Positions 1 to 7,207 of a DNA stretch of 64,000 nucleotides are shown one piece after another. The notes beneath the pieces were generated by a model. That model was not told the origin of the DNA and did no database searches. It was given only the letters and a program-made list of their open reading frames with translations. The stretch is from CAYRWR01 sp964428015. GTDB lineage: Bacteria; Spirochaetota; Brevinematia; Brevinematales; CAYRWR01. Location of the stretch: assembly GCA_964428015.1 (NCBI GenBank), contig CAYRWR010000016.1:8811-72810 (forward strand). The letters are read 5' to 3'. Position numbers and translations under genes: made by a program. Within the stretch, counting starts at the first letter, position 1. Each line of letters begins with the position of its first letter.

Positions 1-89
1 TTCCAGGGGAGAATTTCACTATAGATGGTTTTTTGCTGACTGAGCCATAACATGATTTTGAGGCGGATATCATGTTCTACTGGATTCAT
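1..89 (-). CDS. Hypothetical protein, partial (C-terminus off the left edge)
   Basis: A minus-strand reading frame starts at ATG 89-87 and runs without a stop to the window edge (MNPVEHDIRLKIM and onward, 29 codons visible). A good ribosome binding site (AAGGGG, about 5 bases upstream on the minus strand) supports the start. The gene lies 51 bases downstream of the stop of the next gene on the same strand, so the two may be co-transcribed. Too little is visible to assign a family. Confidence 0.45.
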   Translation of the reverse strand, partial: MNPVEHDIRLKIMLWLSQQKTIYSEILPW

Positions 90-94
90 ATTTC

Positions 95-133
95 CCCTTT
101 CAACCCCCGGCTCACCGGAAGCGCACTATTTAT
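95..133 (-). repeat. Short repeat copy 1, upstream of a start codon
   Basis: On the minus strand the sequence CCGGTGAG, a G-run, then TGAAAGG lies just upstream of the ATG at 89. A close copy lies at 661-697 just upstream of the next gene's start. The shared block carries the G-rich ribosome binding region, so it may be a duplicated translation-initiation segment rather than a mobile repeat. Confidence 0.4.
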
Positions 134-140
134 TACCTTT

Positions 141-653
141 TTACATATTCAGTAGATCCACAAAATCTCCACCCGCTGCCACGGGTATAATAAATTTTGC
201 GTCACGCAATTCATTTATTATCTGAGATAAATTAATGATAGCAATACCTTCTTTTTGTATCAAATCTACTTCTTCAACATTTTTTACGGTGTTTATTACC
301 AGTTCTTTTCGATATCCTTTGGGAAATACATGATTCAATAATTTTATTTTATTGGGTTTATTGTACTTTTTTTCCACCCATTCCTTTACACCCTGTATAA
401 ATTCTTCCGGGGTCCTTTTGGCGCTATCAGCTGCCCGTCCCTGCTTTTGGACTTCTTTTGGAACCTGAGATATATAACTCACCGGTCTCATTGAGGCCTG
501 TACTTCTATATGTCTGCAATCCAGGGTGCCATCTTCTGATATTTTCATGGCTAGCAGATCCATCTCATCTACCCCTAATTTCACACCTCTGATGGTGAAG
601 TACCCCTGCCGATTCAGCCATTCTTCCACCTGTTCTTCCGCTAACTTTGCCAC
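141..653 (-). CDS. Hypothetical protein with a PD-(D/E)XK nuclease-like N-terminus
   Basis: The start is GTG (653-651), with AAAGG about 9 bases upstream. The 170-residue protein has no signal peptide or membrane segment. Residues 1-55 contain GVDEMDLLAMK followed about 15 residues later by HIEVQAS. The order acidic-x-D-L-L-A, then E-V-Q after a beta-strand gap, resembles the core of PD-(D/E)XK nucleases, with Q in place of the final K. Residues 55-120 are basic and helix-rich. The C-terminal part ends in alternating hydrophobic segments. The nuclease reading is inference from a short motif. No restriction methylase or recombinase lies nearby, so a restriction-modification role is not supported. 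Confidence 0.5.
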   Translation of the reverse strand: MAKLAEEQVEEWLNRQGYFTIRGVKLGVDEMDLLAMKISEDGTLDCRHIEVQASMRPVSYISQVPKEVQKQGRAADSAKRTPEEFIQGVKEWVEKKYNKPNKIKLLNHVFPKGYRKELVINTVKNVEEVDLIQKEGIAIINLSQIINELRDAKFIIPVAAGGDFVDLLNM

Positions 654-660
654 ATAAGAT

Positions 661-697
661 TCCTTTCACCCCCCCATCTCACCGGGAGCGTTTATTT
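661..697 (-). repeat. Short repeat copy 2, upstream of a start codon
   Basis: This is the partner of the block at 95-133. Both read cGGTGAG, a run of G, TGAAAGG on the minus strand and end close to a start codon. The copies differ at several bases, so they are either old or maintained by function. Confidence 0.4.
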
Positions 698-1330
698 ACT
701 GCCTATTTCCTTCAATATCGCCTTGTTCGGGACCGCGTGCAGCACGGTGAAAAACCGGGTGGAAGGTATATTGAACCAGGTCCGGGAATGGTCGGTCATA
801 TCCCGGTAAGTGATATTGGCTTTGTCATAGAGCTGCTTGAGCTGATCCCGATGGGACACCTGCGGGTGGCTGCGGGCCAGCTCCGCTAACTGGGGGTATT
901 GCAGGGGATAGTAAAATTTATCCTCCCGCGCGTCATAGCTGAAGCATATCCCGTCCAGGAACAACTGCACTATGGTGGTGATATCGTCCTGTTGGGACAG
1001 GGTGCGGCCAAAATCCCCCATGATCCCTGCCCATAGTTTCAGCTCCATGTGCAGGGCAGACTCATTGGTGACGGCGGACAGCGGGGTGTCCAGGGAGACC
1101 GCGTTCAGGATGAAATAAGTGTCATTCCAGATCAGCATGCTGTTCCCCAGAGAGTATTTAAACTTCCGGGGGGACATAAAGGTCATGTTTTTTACCGGCT
1201 GGAGAACAGTGAAGCCGTTGGATACCATAGCCTCTTTTAAACCCGCCAGCAACCCCGCGGGCAGCATCCGGGTTTCCCCATAGCCTGATCCCAGGGCTAG
1301 AAAAAGCAGTAGAAATACTATTCTTATCAT
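692..1330 (-). CDS. Exported hypothetical protein
   Basis: The 212-residue protein begins with a Sec signal peptide: one Arg, a Leu/Phe-rich core, then a likely signal peptidase I site near GSGYGE (residues 15-20). No lipobox is present, so the mature protein is probably soluble in the periplasm or outside the cell. The mature part mixes hydrophobic and polar segments with a Tyr/Phe-rich patch around FSYDAREDKFYYPL. I do not recognise a family. It lies 38 bases upstream of the nuclease-like gene on the same strand and may share its transcript. Confidence 0.6.
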   Translation of the reverse strand: MIRIVFLLLFLALGSGYGETRMLPAGLLAGLKEAMVSNGFTVLQPVKNMTFMSPRKFKYSLGNSMLIWNDTYFILNAVSLDTPLSAVTNESALHMELKLWAGIMGDFGRTLSQQDDITTIVQLFLDGICFSYDAREDKFYYPLQYPQLAELARSHPQVSHRDQLKQLYDKANITYRDMTDHSRTWFNIPSTRFFTVLHAVPNKAILKEIGSK

Positions 1331-2100
1331 ATACGTCCCGTGCTGATTTTATTCTATCAAAATGAGAATGGGAAATAACCCATCTCCCCATTCCACTCTC
1401 TACCATGATACCATATCCAGCGCCCTTGTCAAGTCCTATTTTCAGCTAATTTTATACAGGGTATATAGATATACTGGTAAAACAATTGCGCTTTAAATTG
1501 TGATAGTTGGGCATTTCCGGTGTTTTCAGACTCAAAAAATAGATCCATTTTGTATAAAATTCAGACCGGGCGGGTGTCGTACAGGCGCTCCCCGGGTACC
1601 GACCTGAGCAGGTGTGAGGTATGCCCCACACGGTACCATTGGTGGGGCGGGTCTCCCCTCAACCCCCCATTCGGCAGGCTCAGGGCAAGTCCGGCACGAC
1701 CCTCGGTATCACGTGAGGCTAGGGTTGGTGAGCCGGACTGTAGAATGTCCGCAGCCTTTTCTCAGGGCAAAGACCGGCAGCCCTTCCAGGGAACCAGGGA
1801 CGGCTCCCGCTGCGCGGCGCGATGACAGGAGGTCATCCGCGCAAGCTCTCACCCCCTGCCGGTCTTTGCCCGGACCCTTTTACCCCCTGGCGAGGACCAC
1901 ATTCGGAAGGTCGGTTCACCCACCCTGGCCGTCCGTCTACCCACCGTACTTCGTCCCATTCCAAAATTCTTCGGCAGATATAGTATGCCGGGTGGAAGAA
2001 AGAGCCCGGCTCCGATTGGTCCTATCTTTCTACACCGCTCGAATGGTACAAGATCCAGCGCCTGCACCGGCGCGCCGGCGCGTCCCCCTTTAATCACAAA
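1331..2100. other. Gene-free, GC-rich, highly structured intergenic region
   Basis: Open frames of 80-160 codons exist here, but they overlap on both strands, contain Pro/Arg/Gly-rich low-quality translations and lack convincing ribosome binding sites. I see no real gene. The stretch is GC-rich and full of inverted repeats (see 1717-1930). It may be a decayed mobile element, a structured RNA or a repetitive intergenic element. Confidence 0.5.
1717..1930. repeat. Long imperfect inverted repeat with nested hairpins
   Basis: The arms are about 1717-1780 and 1856-1930. The inner 16 bases of each arm (1765-1780 and 1856-1871) are perfectly complementary, GGGCAAAGACCGGCAG against CTGCCGGTCTTTGCCC. 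The outer parts pair imperfectly, with about 32 aligned bases showing roughly ten mismatches. Inside is a second stem, GATGAC-AGGAG-GTCATC, flanked by GCGCG/CGCGC. The whole could fold into a hairpin of about 210 nt. No transposase is adjacent. Confidence 0.55.
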
Positions 2101-2134
2101 TACAAAAAGCCCGCCTCCCCCCAGGAAAGCGGGC
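2101..2134 (-). terminator. Intrinsic terminator of the WYL-lipoprotein operon
   Basis: GCCCGC (2109-2114) pairs with GCGGGC (2129-2134). On the minus strand the stem is followed by TTTTT (complement of 2104-2108). It lies about 40 bases beyond the lipoprotein stop codon. Confidence 0.7.
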
Positions 2135-2173
2135 CATTCGCAATATGATCTGCACTAGTAGACACTATCCTAC

Positions 2174-2758
2174 CTACGGATTATTGCGCACCGCGTAGCG
2201 GATAATAGTAATATACTTAGAAGTATCCCCCGGACCCCACATAGAGGGCCCTTTTATATACTCTTCTTCATGGGGCCCTGCCAGGCTATAGCCGCTATTG
2301 CTGATAAAAGCGTACAGCTTTTCGATGGTAGCGGTCTCGGTGCTATAAGGCCCCAGGTGCAGGATTTCCGCGGTATCGCCATAGTCCCAGGTCTCCAGCT
2401 TCAGGGTCACGGTCCGCTTGGGATCGTCTGGAATAGCTGTCACGCTATCCGGCACCGGCATAGCCCAGATTCCCACCCATTCTTCCCGGGGTGCGGTCAC
2501 ATCTTTGGGCCAGCGTGCCCGCAGAGCCGGCATAGCAGATTTGTCCACTCCGGGTATCTTATACCACGCCTGAAAGATTTGTCCAACATCCTTCATCTGG
2601 GTGTTGGGGTCCCCGGTCAGTTCCATCACCAGCATCTTCTGGGGCGCTTTGACCAAGATACGGGGCTCCTTCAGATCAGCGAAATCCTGTACCTTGGGTC
2701 CTCCACAGGCCGTCAGAATCCCCGCGGCCACCACACTCATCATCACTACGTTTTTCAT
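2174..2758 (-). CDS. Lipoprotein with a GyrI-like (SOUL/AraC effector-binding) domain
   Basis: The signal peptide ends in a clear lipobox (GILTAC, Cys18), so the protein should be lipid-anchored facing the periplasm. The mature part (about residues 35-192) follows the GyrI-like small-molecule-binding fold: an N-terminal strand with PQKMLVMELTG, a middle EEWVGIWAMPVPD region, then LHLGPYSTETATIEKLYAFI, NSGYSLAGPHEEEYI and a last strand ITIIRYAV. GyrI-like domains usually bind small cationic or aromatic ligands in the cytoplasm, often fused to AraC or MerR DNA-binding domains, so a lipoprotein version is uncommon. It starts about 10 bases after the stop of the WYL regulator with GGAGG spaced correctly, so the pair is co-transcribed and may form a ligand-sensing unit. 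The ligand is unknown. Confidence 0.75.
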   Translation of the reverse strand: MKNVVMMSVVAAGILTACGGPKVQDFADLKEPRILVKAPQKMLVMELTGDPNTQMKDVGQIFQAWYKIPGVDKSAMPALRARWPKDVTAPREEWVGIWAMPVPDSVTAIPDDPKRTVTLKLETWDYGDTAEILHLGPYSTETATIEKLYAFISNSGYSLAGPHEEEYIKGPSMWGPGDTSKYITIIRYAVRNNP

Positions 2759-2768
2759 GTCTTCCTCC

Positions 2769-3755
2769 TCATTGAATATACACTATTATAAGGAGCATAA
2801 CCTGACACCTATATGTCAGGTTTAAAATAATTTTTTGGATTTTTTTAAGGGCATCGATTAATTCCGCGCGCAGGCTCACCGGGGACAGGACTTCCATTTC
2901 GGGGCCGAAGCCCAGCAGGTAACCTACCACCCAGGGTTCGGAGGGGAATTCCGTCCTGACCAGCAGTGTGCCGTCCGGCTGATTGTCTATCCTGTCTTCC
3001 GGGAAATATTCCCTGACCCGTTCAGCAGCCAGGGGAGAAAACTTCAAAACCGTAGCCAGGCTGTTTTCCGGAGGAGCCTGGTAGTCCATATAGCTGGTGT
3101 AGTTCCCCTCCCTGCGCAAAAAGACCTCCGGCAGTATCTCCAGGTCCCGCACGCGCGACACCCGGAACACCCGGAAATCTTCCCTCAACCGGCACCAGCC
3201 GAACAGGTAGGTGTTGAATCCCTTGAACATAAGGGTCATAGGCTCCACTACCCGCCGTTCTTCCTCCCCCTTCCAGCCGCGGTAAGTGAAGCGGATGGTC
3301 TTCTGGTCGCAGATGGCCTGGTAGATCCGGGCATAGTCTGCCTCCAGCCGGGCTTGACTCCCCCAGGGTGCCAGGTCGAATACCAGACGGCTCTGGCGCA
3401 GGGCCAGCTCCTCCTCCCGCTGCGGGGGGATGAGACTGCGAATCTTGTCGCGGGCTGCCTCTATCTCGGGGCTATTGAGCGCGGGCTGGATGCCGCCCAG
3501 GGCGGTGAGGATGGAGCTCATATCCTGGAGAGACAGGTACTGGCGGTCGATTTTGTAATTGGGCAGAATACTGTACCCGCCCTCCTTGCCCTGACGGGAC
3601 TGGATGGGGATACCGGCCTGCTGCAGGGTCTCCATGTCGCGGTATATGGTCCGCTCCGTTACCTCGAACTTGCGGGCCAGCTCGGGAGCCGTGACCTGCT
3701 CCGCGTTGATCAGCGCCAGAAAGATGGCAAAAAGTCGGTCTGTTTTCATACCCAC
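2769..3755 (-). CDS. WYL-domain transcriptional regulator (YafY-like)
   Basis: The 328-residue protein has an N-terminal winged helix (about residues 5-60; TAPELARKFEVTERTIYRDMETLQQAGIPI is the expected HTH_11 pattern), a linker, and a C-terminal WYL domain (about 140-215) with the usual Arg-rich ligand or nucleic-acid sensing surface (RRVVEPMTL, then FRVFRVSRVRDLEIL). The signature W-Y-L is changed to T-Y-L here. A WCX-type C-terminal extension follows. WYL regulators act as dimers and respond to small ligands or single-stranded nucleic acid. The downstream lipoprotein gene is its likely target. The last 10-15 residues (IILNLTYRCQVMLLIIVYIQ) look hydrophobic and unlike the family, perhaps from late stop-codon drift. 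Confidence 0.85.
   Translation of the reverse strand: MGMKTDRLFAIFLALINAEQVTAPELARKFEVTERTIYRDMETLQQAGIPIQSRQGKEGGYSILPNYKIDRQYLSLQDMSSILTALGGIQPALNSPEIEAARDKIRSLIPPQREEELALRQSRLVFDLAPWGSQARLEADYARIYQAICDQKTIRFTYRGWKGEEERRVVEPMTLMFKGFNTYLFGWCRLREDFRVFRVSRVRDLEILPEVFLRREGNYTSYMDYQAPPENSLATVLKFSPLAAERVREYFPEDRIDNQPDGTLLVRTEFPSEPWVVGYLLGFGPEMEVLSPVSLRAELIDALKKIQKIILNLTYRCQVMLLIIVYIQ
2785..2822 (-). promoter_or_regulatory. 9-bp palindrome next to a TATAAT box before the lipoprotein gene
   Basis: AACCTGACA (2799-2807) and TGTCAGGTT (2814-2822) form a perfect inverted repeat with a 6-base spacer. On the minus strand a TATAAT box (complement of 2785-2790) follows, and the palindrome covers the place where its -35 box would be. 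All of this lies inside the 3' end of the WYL gene, about 30-60 bases before the lipoprotein start. It could be an operator for an internal promoter. On the plus strand the same hairpin followed by AT-rich sequence could instead act as a weak terminator. Confidence 0.4.
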
Positions 3756-3853
3756 AGGCTAAAACAGAACCGGTATTTTTTCAAGGAAAAGAATGAATTG
3801 AAATAATCTTACTTTTAGCCGTTATAATTAAATTGCAATTTACTTATAAATAG

Positions 3854-3881
3854 TTGACGTATTCTCAAAATTACTTATAAT
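3854..3881 (+). promoter_or_regulatory. Sigma70-type promoter for the Ig-repeat lipoprotein
   Basis: TTGACG (3854-3859) is followed after 16 bases by TATAAT (3876-3881). It lies about 70 bases upstream of the start codon in AT-rich sequence. Confidence 0.65.
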
Positions 3882-3953
3882 TAGATATCACATATTCAAA
3901 TTCAGTTTGGAAAATGACACTTTAACCCATAATTATATATAGGAGATGTGAAT

Positions 3954-5711
3954 ATGAATTTTCTGAATATTAAAAGAAAATTTTGGTCCATACTTTTTCC
4001 TGTTTCCGTTTTAATTACTGCCTGCCAGATTTTTATTCCCAATCCGGGAAGCGTAGCAGACCATACTCCCCCCATTCTTACTTTGGATTCTGTTACCAAT
4101 GGCCAGGAAGTAGGTTCACCTTATACGTTACAAGGTATTGTTTCCGACGCAGGAAGCGGGGTATATGAAGTACGGGTTTCAATAGATAGTGGTGTTTTTA
4201 AACCTGTATCGATCAGCAACGGTATATGGTATACCAATATCAGTATAAGTAATTATGGTGTCGTGACCAATAAAGTGTATGCGGAAGATAATGACGGAAA
4301 CGTTTCTGTAACAAATTTAGTATGGGTATCGAGAACACCTACTCCTTCTGTGATATTCACTAGCCCTATCAATAACAGTACAGTTACTGAATCAAATATC
4401 ATTGTCAACGGAACATCCAGTATGGATCTACCCTACCATATCGTAAAAGTACAAGTCAGTATCAATGGTGGAACCTGGTCCAATGTCCAGGGTACTTTAA
4501 ACTGGAGCAATTCTTTTACTTTAATTAGTGGCACCAATAACTTCTATGCCAGGGCTATTTCAGATAATGATAAAACCAATGTTTCCGCCCCGCTAAAAAT
4601 CATCTATAAACCACTACCTACCGTAAACATTACTTCACCTGCAGATCAGACTATTACAAATGCTACTTCCATTTTAGTGAGTGGTACATCTTGGGTAACT
4701 TTACCTCAAATCATCAGTAAAGTTCAAATTAAGGTCAATAGTGGAAATTGGATCGATGCAGATGGTACTACCAATTGGTCCAAAGTGATTTCACTTGCAA
4801 AAAGGACAAATACAATCTTTGCCAGGACAATTACCGATGGAAACTCTACAAACATTTCAGAATCCAGAACTATATATGGACCATTTGCAGGTACATTAAA
4901 ATTCCAGGTTAAAGTTTTGCCTCCAGCTCAAAACCTCTATGACAGTATAAGCGGATATACAAATGCAATCTATGTGGTAGGGGGACTAAATTCAGCCAAT
5001 TTAACAGTAAATGGTACAAATTTAAGTGATTGGGTACCTGACGATCCCACACCTCAACTGCAGTATCTGTCTAATAATATATATCAATTGGTCACACACT
5101 ATAGGACCAGCACCCCTCTTACACTCAACTATAAATATGTAAACGGTACACCCGGTTTAGGAGGCAGTTGGAATAATGTAGAGATGACTACTAATAGAGG
5201 AAATGTTAATAACCGCCTTATTGACATCCCGGCTGCAGACGCGGATATTATAGCTACTAATTTAGGTACAATTCTTGTACCATCTGGAATAAATGATGTA
5301 GATCCCAATGGTATTCAATACTGGGCATCCACAGATCCCACTTATAACGCGGTGAATGTAACTATAGTGCTGAATGTCACAAATATAGCTATATTGTGGA
5401 CAGCTTATTCCGGTGATTATGGTTTTATGGGCAGTATCCCCCAACTTTCCGGTTCCGGTGCAGGGATCTGGGATTATGCAAATCCCAAAACGGCTACAAT
5501 AACTACCAACGGTCTGGGAAATCTGAATGCCAGTTGTCAGATAACTTATTCCGGTCTACCCTATTTCTATTATAAACTGGTAGGCCAAACAAATTCCGGA
5601 ATTAGACAGGAATTTAACCCCACACACCCTCTTTCTATTCCCATAGAAAAAAGAGCTGGGGGAATTATGACTAATTTCGCGACTTTCCAGGGATGGGATG
5701 GAGAAATATAA
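3954..5711 (+). CDS. Surface lipoprotein with Ig-like repeats and a possible carbohydrate-binding C-terminus
   Basis: I place the start at ATG 3954, which has AGGAG 8 bases upstream; the GTG at 3948 is in frame but too close. The signal peptide ends at a lipobox (LITAC). Three Ig-like or cadherin-like beta repeats follow, each beginning with TPP-, TPS- or LPTV- and an S-P motif (TSPINNSTV, TSPADQTIT). The C-terminal half (about residues 300-585) has two regions of the type VLPPAQNLYDSISGY and LNYKYVNGTPGLGGSWNNVEM, which recall starch-binding or CBM-like domains, but I cannot name a family. It is very rich in Asn and Thr. It is monocistronic, with its own promoter and terminator, and is likely displayed on the cell surface. 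Confidence 0.75.
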   Translation: MNFLNIKRKFWSILFPVSVLITACQIFIPNPGSVADHTPPILTLDSVTNGQEVGSPYTLQGIVSDAGSGVYEVRVSIDSGVFKPVSISNGIWYTNISISNYGVVTNKVYAEDNDGNVSVTNLVWVSRTPTPSVIFTSPINNSTVTESNIIVNGTSSMDLPYHIVKVQVSINGGTWSNVQGTLNWSNSFTLISGTNNFYARAISDNDKTNVSAPLKIIYKPLPTVNITSPADQTITNATSILVSGTSWVTLPQIISKVQIKVNSGNWIDADGTTNWSKVISLAKRTNTIFARTITDGNSTNISESRTIYGPFAGTLKFQVKVLPPAQNLYDSISGYTNAIYVVGGLNSANLTVNGTNLSDWVPDDPTPQLQYLSNNIYQLVTHYRTSTPLTLNYKYVNGTPGLGGSWNNVEMTTNRGNVNNRLIDIPAADADIIATNLGTILVPSGINDVDPNGIQYWASTDPTYNAVNVTIVLNVTNIAILWTAYSGDYGFMGSIPQLSGSGAGIWDYANPKTATITTNGLGNLNASCQITYSGLPYFYYKLVGQTNSGIRQEFNPTHPLSIPIEKRAGGIMTNFATFQGWDGEI

Positions 5712-5740
5712 TAGGATTCCTTTATCATTATAAAAAATAA

Positions 5741-5775
5741 AAATAAGCTGCTTTTAAGGCAGCTTATTTTTTTAA
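5741..5775 (+). terminator. Intrinsic terminator after the Ig-repeat lipoprotein
   Basis: AAATAAGCTGC (5741-5751) pairs with GCAGCTTATTT (5759-5769) across a 7-base loop, followed by a T-run. It lies 30 bases beyond the stop codon. Confidence 0.8.
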
Positions 5776-5882
5776 TAGAAATTTTATTGTTCCTTTAATG
5801 AATTGCAGTTAACATAAATATACTTGAGGAAAATGAAAAGGCAATCTATTTGACCCTAGCCTAAAATAATACCGTGATTTTC

Positions 5883-5910
5883 TTTACGATAACAGTTCGT
5901 AATATATTAT
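5883..5910 (+). promoter_or_regulatory. Candidate promoter of the abiE-like pair
   Basis: TTTACG (5883-5888) and TATTAT (5905-5910) are separated by 16 bases and lie directly upstream of the palindrome at 5930-5960. Confidence 0.4.
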
Positions 5911-5929
5911 GCAGTTCTCTTAACTTCAA

Positions 5930-5960
5930 CCAGTATGTATGATATATTCATACATACTGG
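5930..5960 (+). promoter_or_regulatory. 13-bp perfect inverted repeat, likely AbiEi-type autoregulatory operator
   Basis: CCAGTATGTATGA (5930-5942) and TCATACATACTGG (5948-5960) are exact inverted repeats with spacer TATAT. The right arm ends in the GGAGG ribosome binding site for the antitoxin start at 5968. Characterised AbiEi antitoxins repress their own operon through inverted repeats in the promoter, so this is the expected operator. Its perfect symmetry contrasts with the decay of the two genes it precedes. Confidence 0.65.
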
Positions 5961-5967
5961 AGGATAC

Positions 5968-6594
5968 ATGAAGCCTGATATTTTACAGGATTTTCCCACC
6001 TATTTTGACTACACCTACCTCATGGAAAAACTCAGAGATTACCGTTCACCCCGCTCCAAGGTGACCACCCTGCTGAGGGAAGGCTGCATCATCCAGATCA
6101 GACGTGGGCTGTACGTATTAGGAAATATCTATCGCCGGGACATTTCCCTGCACGTCCTGGCTAACCTCATTTATGGTCCGTCCTATATCTCCTTTGAATC
6201 TGCCCTCAGTTATTACGGATTTAATCCAGAAAGGGTCGTTAATCCTACTTCGGTGTGTTTCAAGAGAAAAAAGCAGTATTCTACACCACTGGGGGTGTTT
6301 ACTTATCACTAACTAAATCCCGCTCTGTACCACTGCGGCATCCAAAGGGTGGAAGAAGGCAGTGAAAACCGCTTTTTTATAGCTACCCCTGAAAAGGCCG
6401 TATGCGATACCATGGTACGTGACCAAAACGGCATCCAGGATCTTGGTTTATACCTCTATGAGGATATGAGAATGGATAGCAAGGAAGTAGCCAACCTGGA
6501 TGCGGAGAAAATCAGGGAAATAAACCTGTATTACCGGCATCCCAGGATAGGTGAGCTTATCAATCATATTTATGATTCAGGAGCATCACGATGA
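5968..6594 (+). pseudogene. AbiEi-family antitoxin, interrupted by one in-frame stop
   Basis: ATG 5968 follows GGAGG closely. An upstream in-frame ATG at 5935 sits inside the operator and is unlikely. The product matches AbiEi-type antitoxins of type IV toxin-antitoxin systems: an N-terminal winged helix (LMEKLRDYRSPRSKVTTLL, IRRGLYVLG), then ANLIYGPSYISFESALSYYGF, and later FFIATPEKAVCD. A TAA at 6310-6312 cuts the frame after FTYH. The same frame continues to 6594 with the rest of the family pattern (LNPALYHCGI, then the PEKAVCD block). So this is a single nonsense mutation without frameshift. Read-through or restart at ATG 6349 is possible, but loss of function is likelier because the toxin gene is also broken. 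Confidence 0.8.
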
Positions 6595-6767
6595 ACCAGG
6601 CGGTAAAAGAAATGCTGCAAAAGTATGACTGCAGCACCACGCAACAATACGAAAGAGCACTCACCGAGATTATGCAGGAAATAACCCTGAGAGGATTATC
6701 CCGGGCACGTTTTTTTGAACATGCCGCATTCTATATTGTGAAAATAATTCAGTTCAGCGCGAATTAA
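6591..6767 (+). pseudogene. AbiEii-family toxin, truncated to 58 residues
   Basis: The ATG overlaps the antitoxin stop (ATGA), the normal abiE arrangement. The 58 codons read MNQAVKEMLQKYDC, QQYERALTEIMQEITLRGL, ARFFEHAAFY, which is the start of AbiEii-like nucleotidyltransferase toxins. Intact members continue with a G-G-T-(A/S)-L-R active-site segment and a D-x-D pair. Here the frame diverges directly after FFEHAAFY into IVKIIQFSAN and stops, so all catalytic residues are missing. The remainder of the toxin is not seen downstream, which implies a deletion rather than a point mutation. Confidence 0.75.
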
Positions 6768-7153
6768 GTAATTAACATCCTGTTTTCTGCAAGTAAATGA
6801 AATCTGTATATTTCCCCTGTTATTCAAAGATTATGTTCAATGTGGCACTCTTTGTGCTGTGGTCATGATAAATCTCATAGCGCGGAGCGTTATACCCAGG
6901 CACCGCCCTATGGTAGGTACCACGCCTCCTACTCTGCTTTATTATAGAAGGTAACTGTCTCATACCCCGTGAGAAGGGACAAGGTGACGGGGGCGGGTTC
7001 GGTAGTGCTGTACAGGCTGTAGTGGTAATCTCATGCATCTATCCCTAAATGAGACTGTATGCTACCTTCGCGACCGAACCGGTGGATAATGATACGCGGA
7101 CCAGAGGACGCCTCTCCTCAGGTGAAGTGGAACTGCTGACAAGCGGGCTGAAC
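6768..7153. other. Intergenic region without a supported gene, with an imperfect hairpin
   Basis: No frame here has a good start and a plausible protein. GGTTCGGT (6996-7003) is complementary to ACCGAACC (7073-7080). Between them GGTAG, TACAG and TCTCAT pair imperfectly with ATGAGA, CTGTA and CTACC, so about 85 bases could fold into one long hairpin. The abrupt end of the toxin frame at 6767 marks the left border. Confidence 0.45.
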
Positions 7154-7185
7154 AAAAAAAGAGCGGGTACGCTGACCCGCTCTTT
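7154..7185 (-). terminator. Intrinsic terminator of the GNAT/SDR operon
   Basis: AAAGAGCGGGT (7158-7168) pairs with ACCCGCTCTTT (7175-7185). On the minus strand it is followed by a T-run. It lies 23 bases past the stop of the minus-strand GNAT gene. Confidence 0.85.
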
Positions 7186-7207
7186 AACTTTCTAAAAAAA
7201 GAGAAGT

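Noticed and set aside
1520..2093. Overlapping open frames of 80-160 codons
   Set aside because: Low-complexity Pro/Arg/Gly translations on both strands, no ribosome binding sites, and the region is explained by GC-rich inverted repeats.
5935..6312. Antitoxin start at ATG 5935
   Set aside because: That ATG lies inside the palindrome with no ribosome binding site; ATG 5968 has GGAGG correctly placed.
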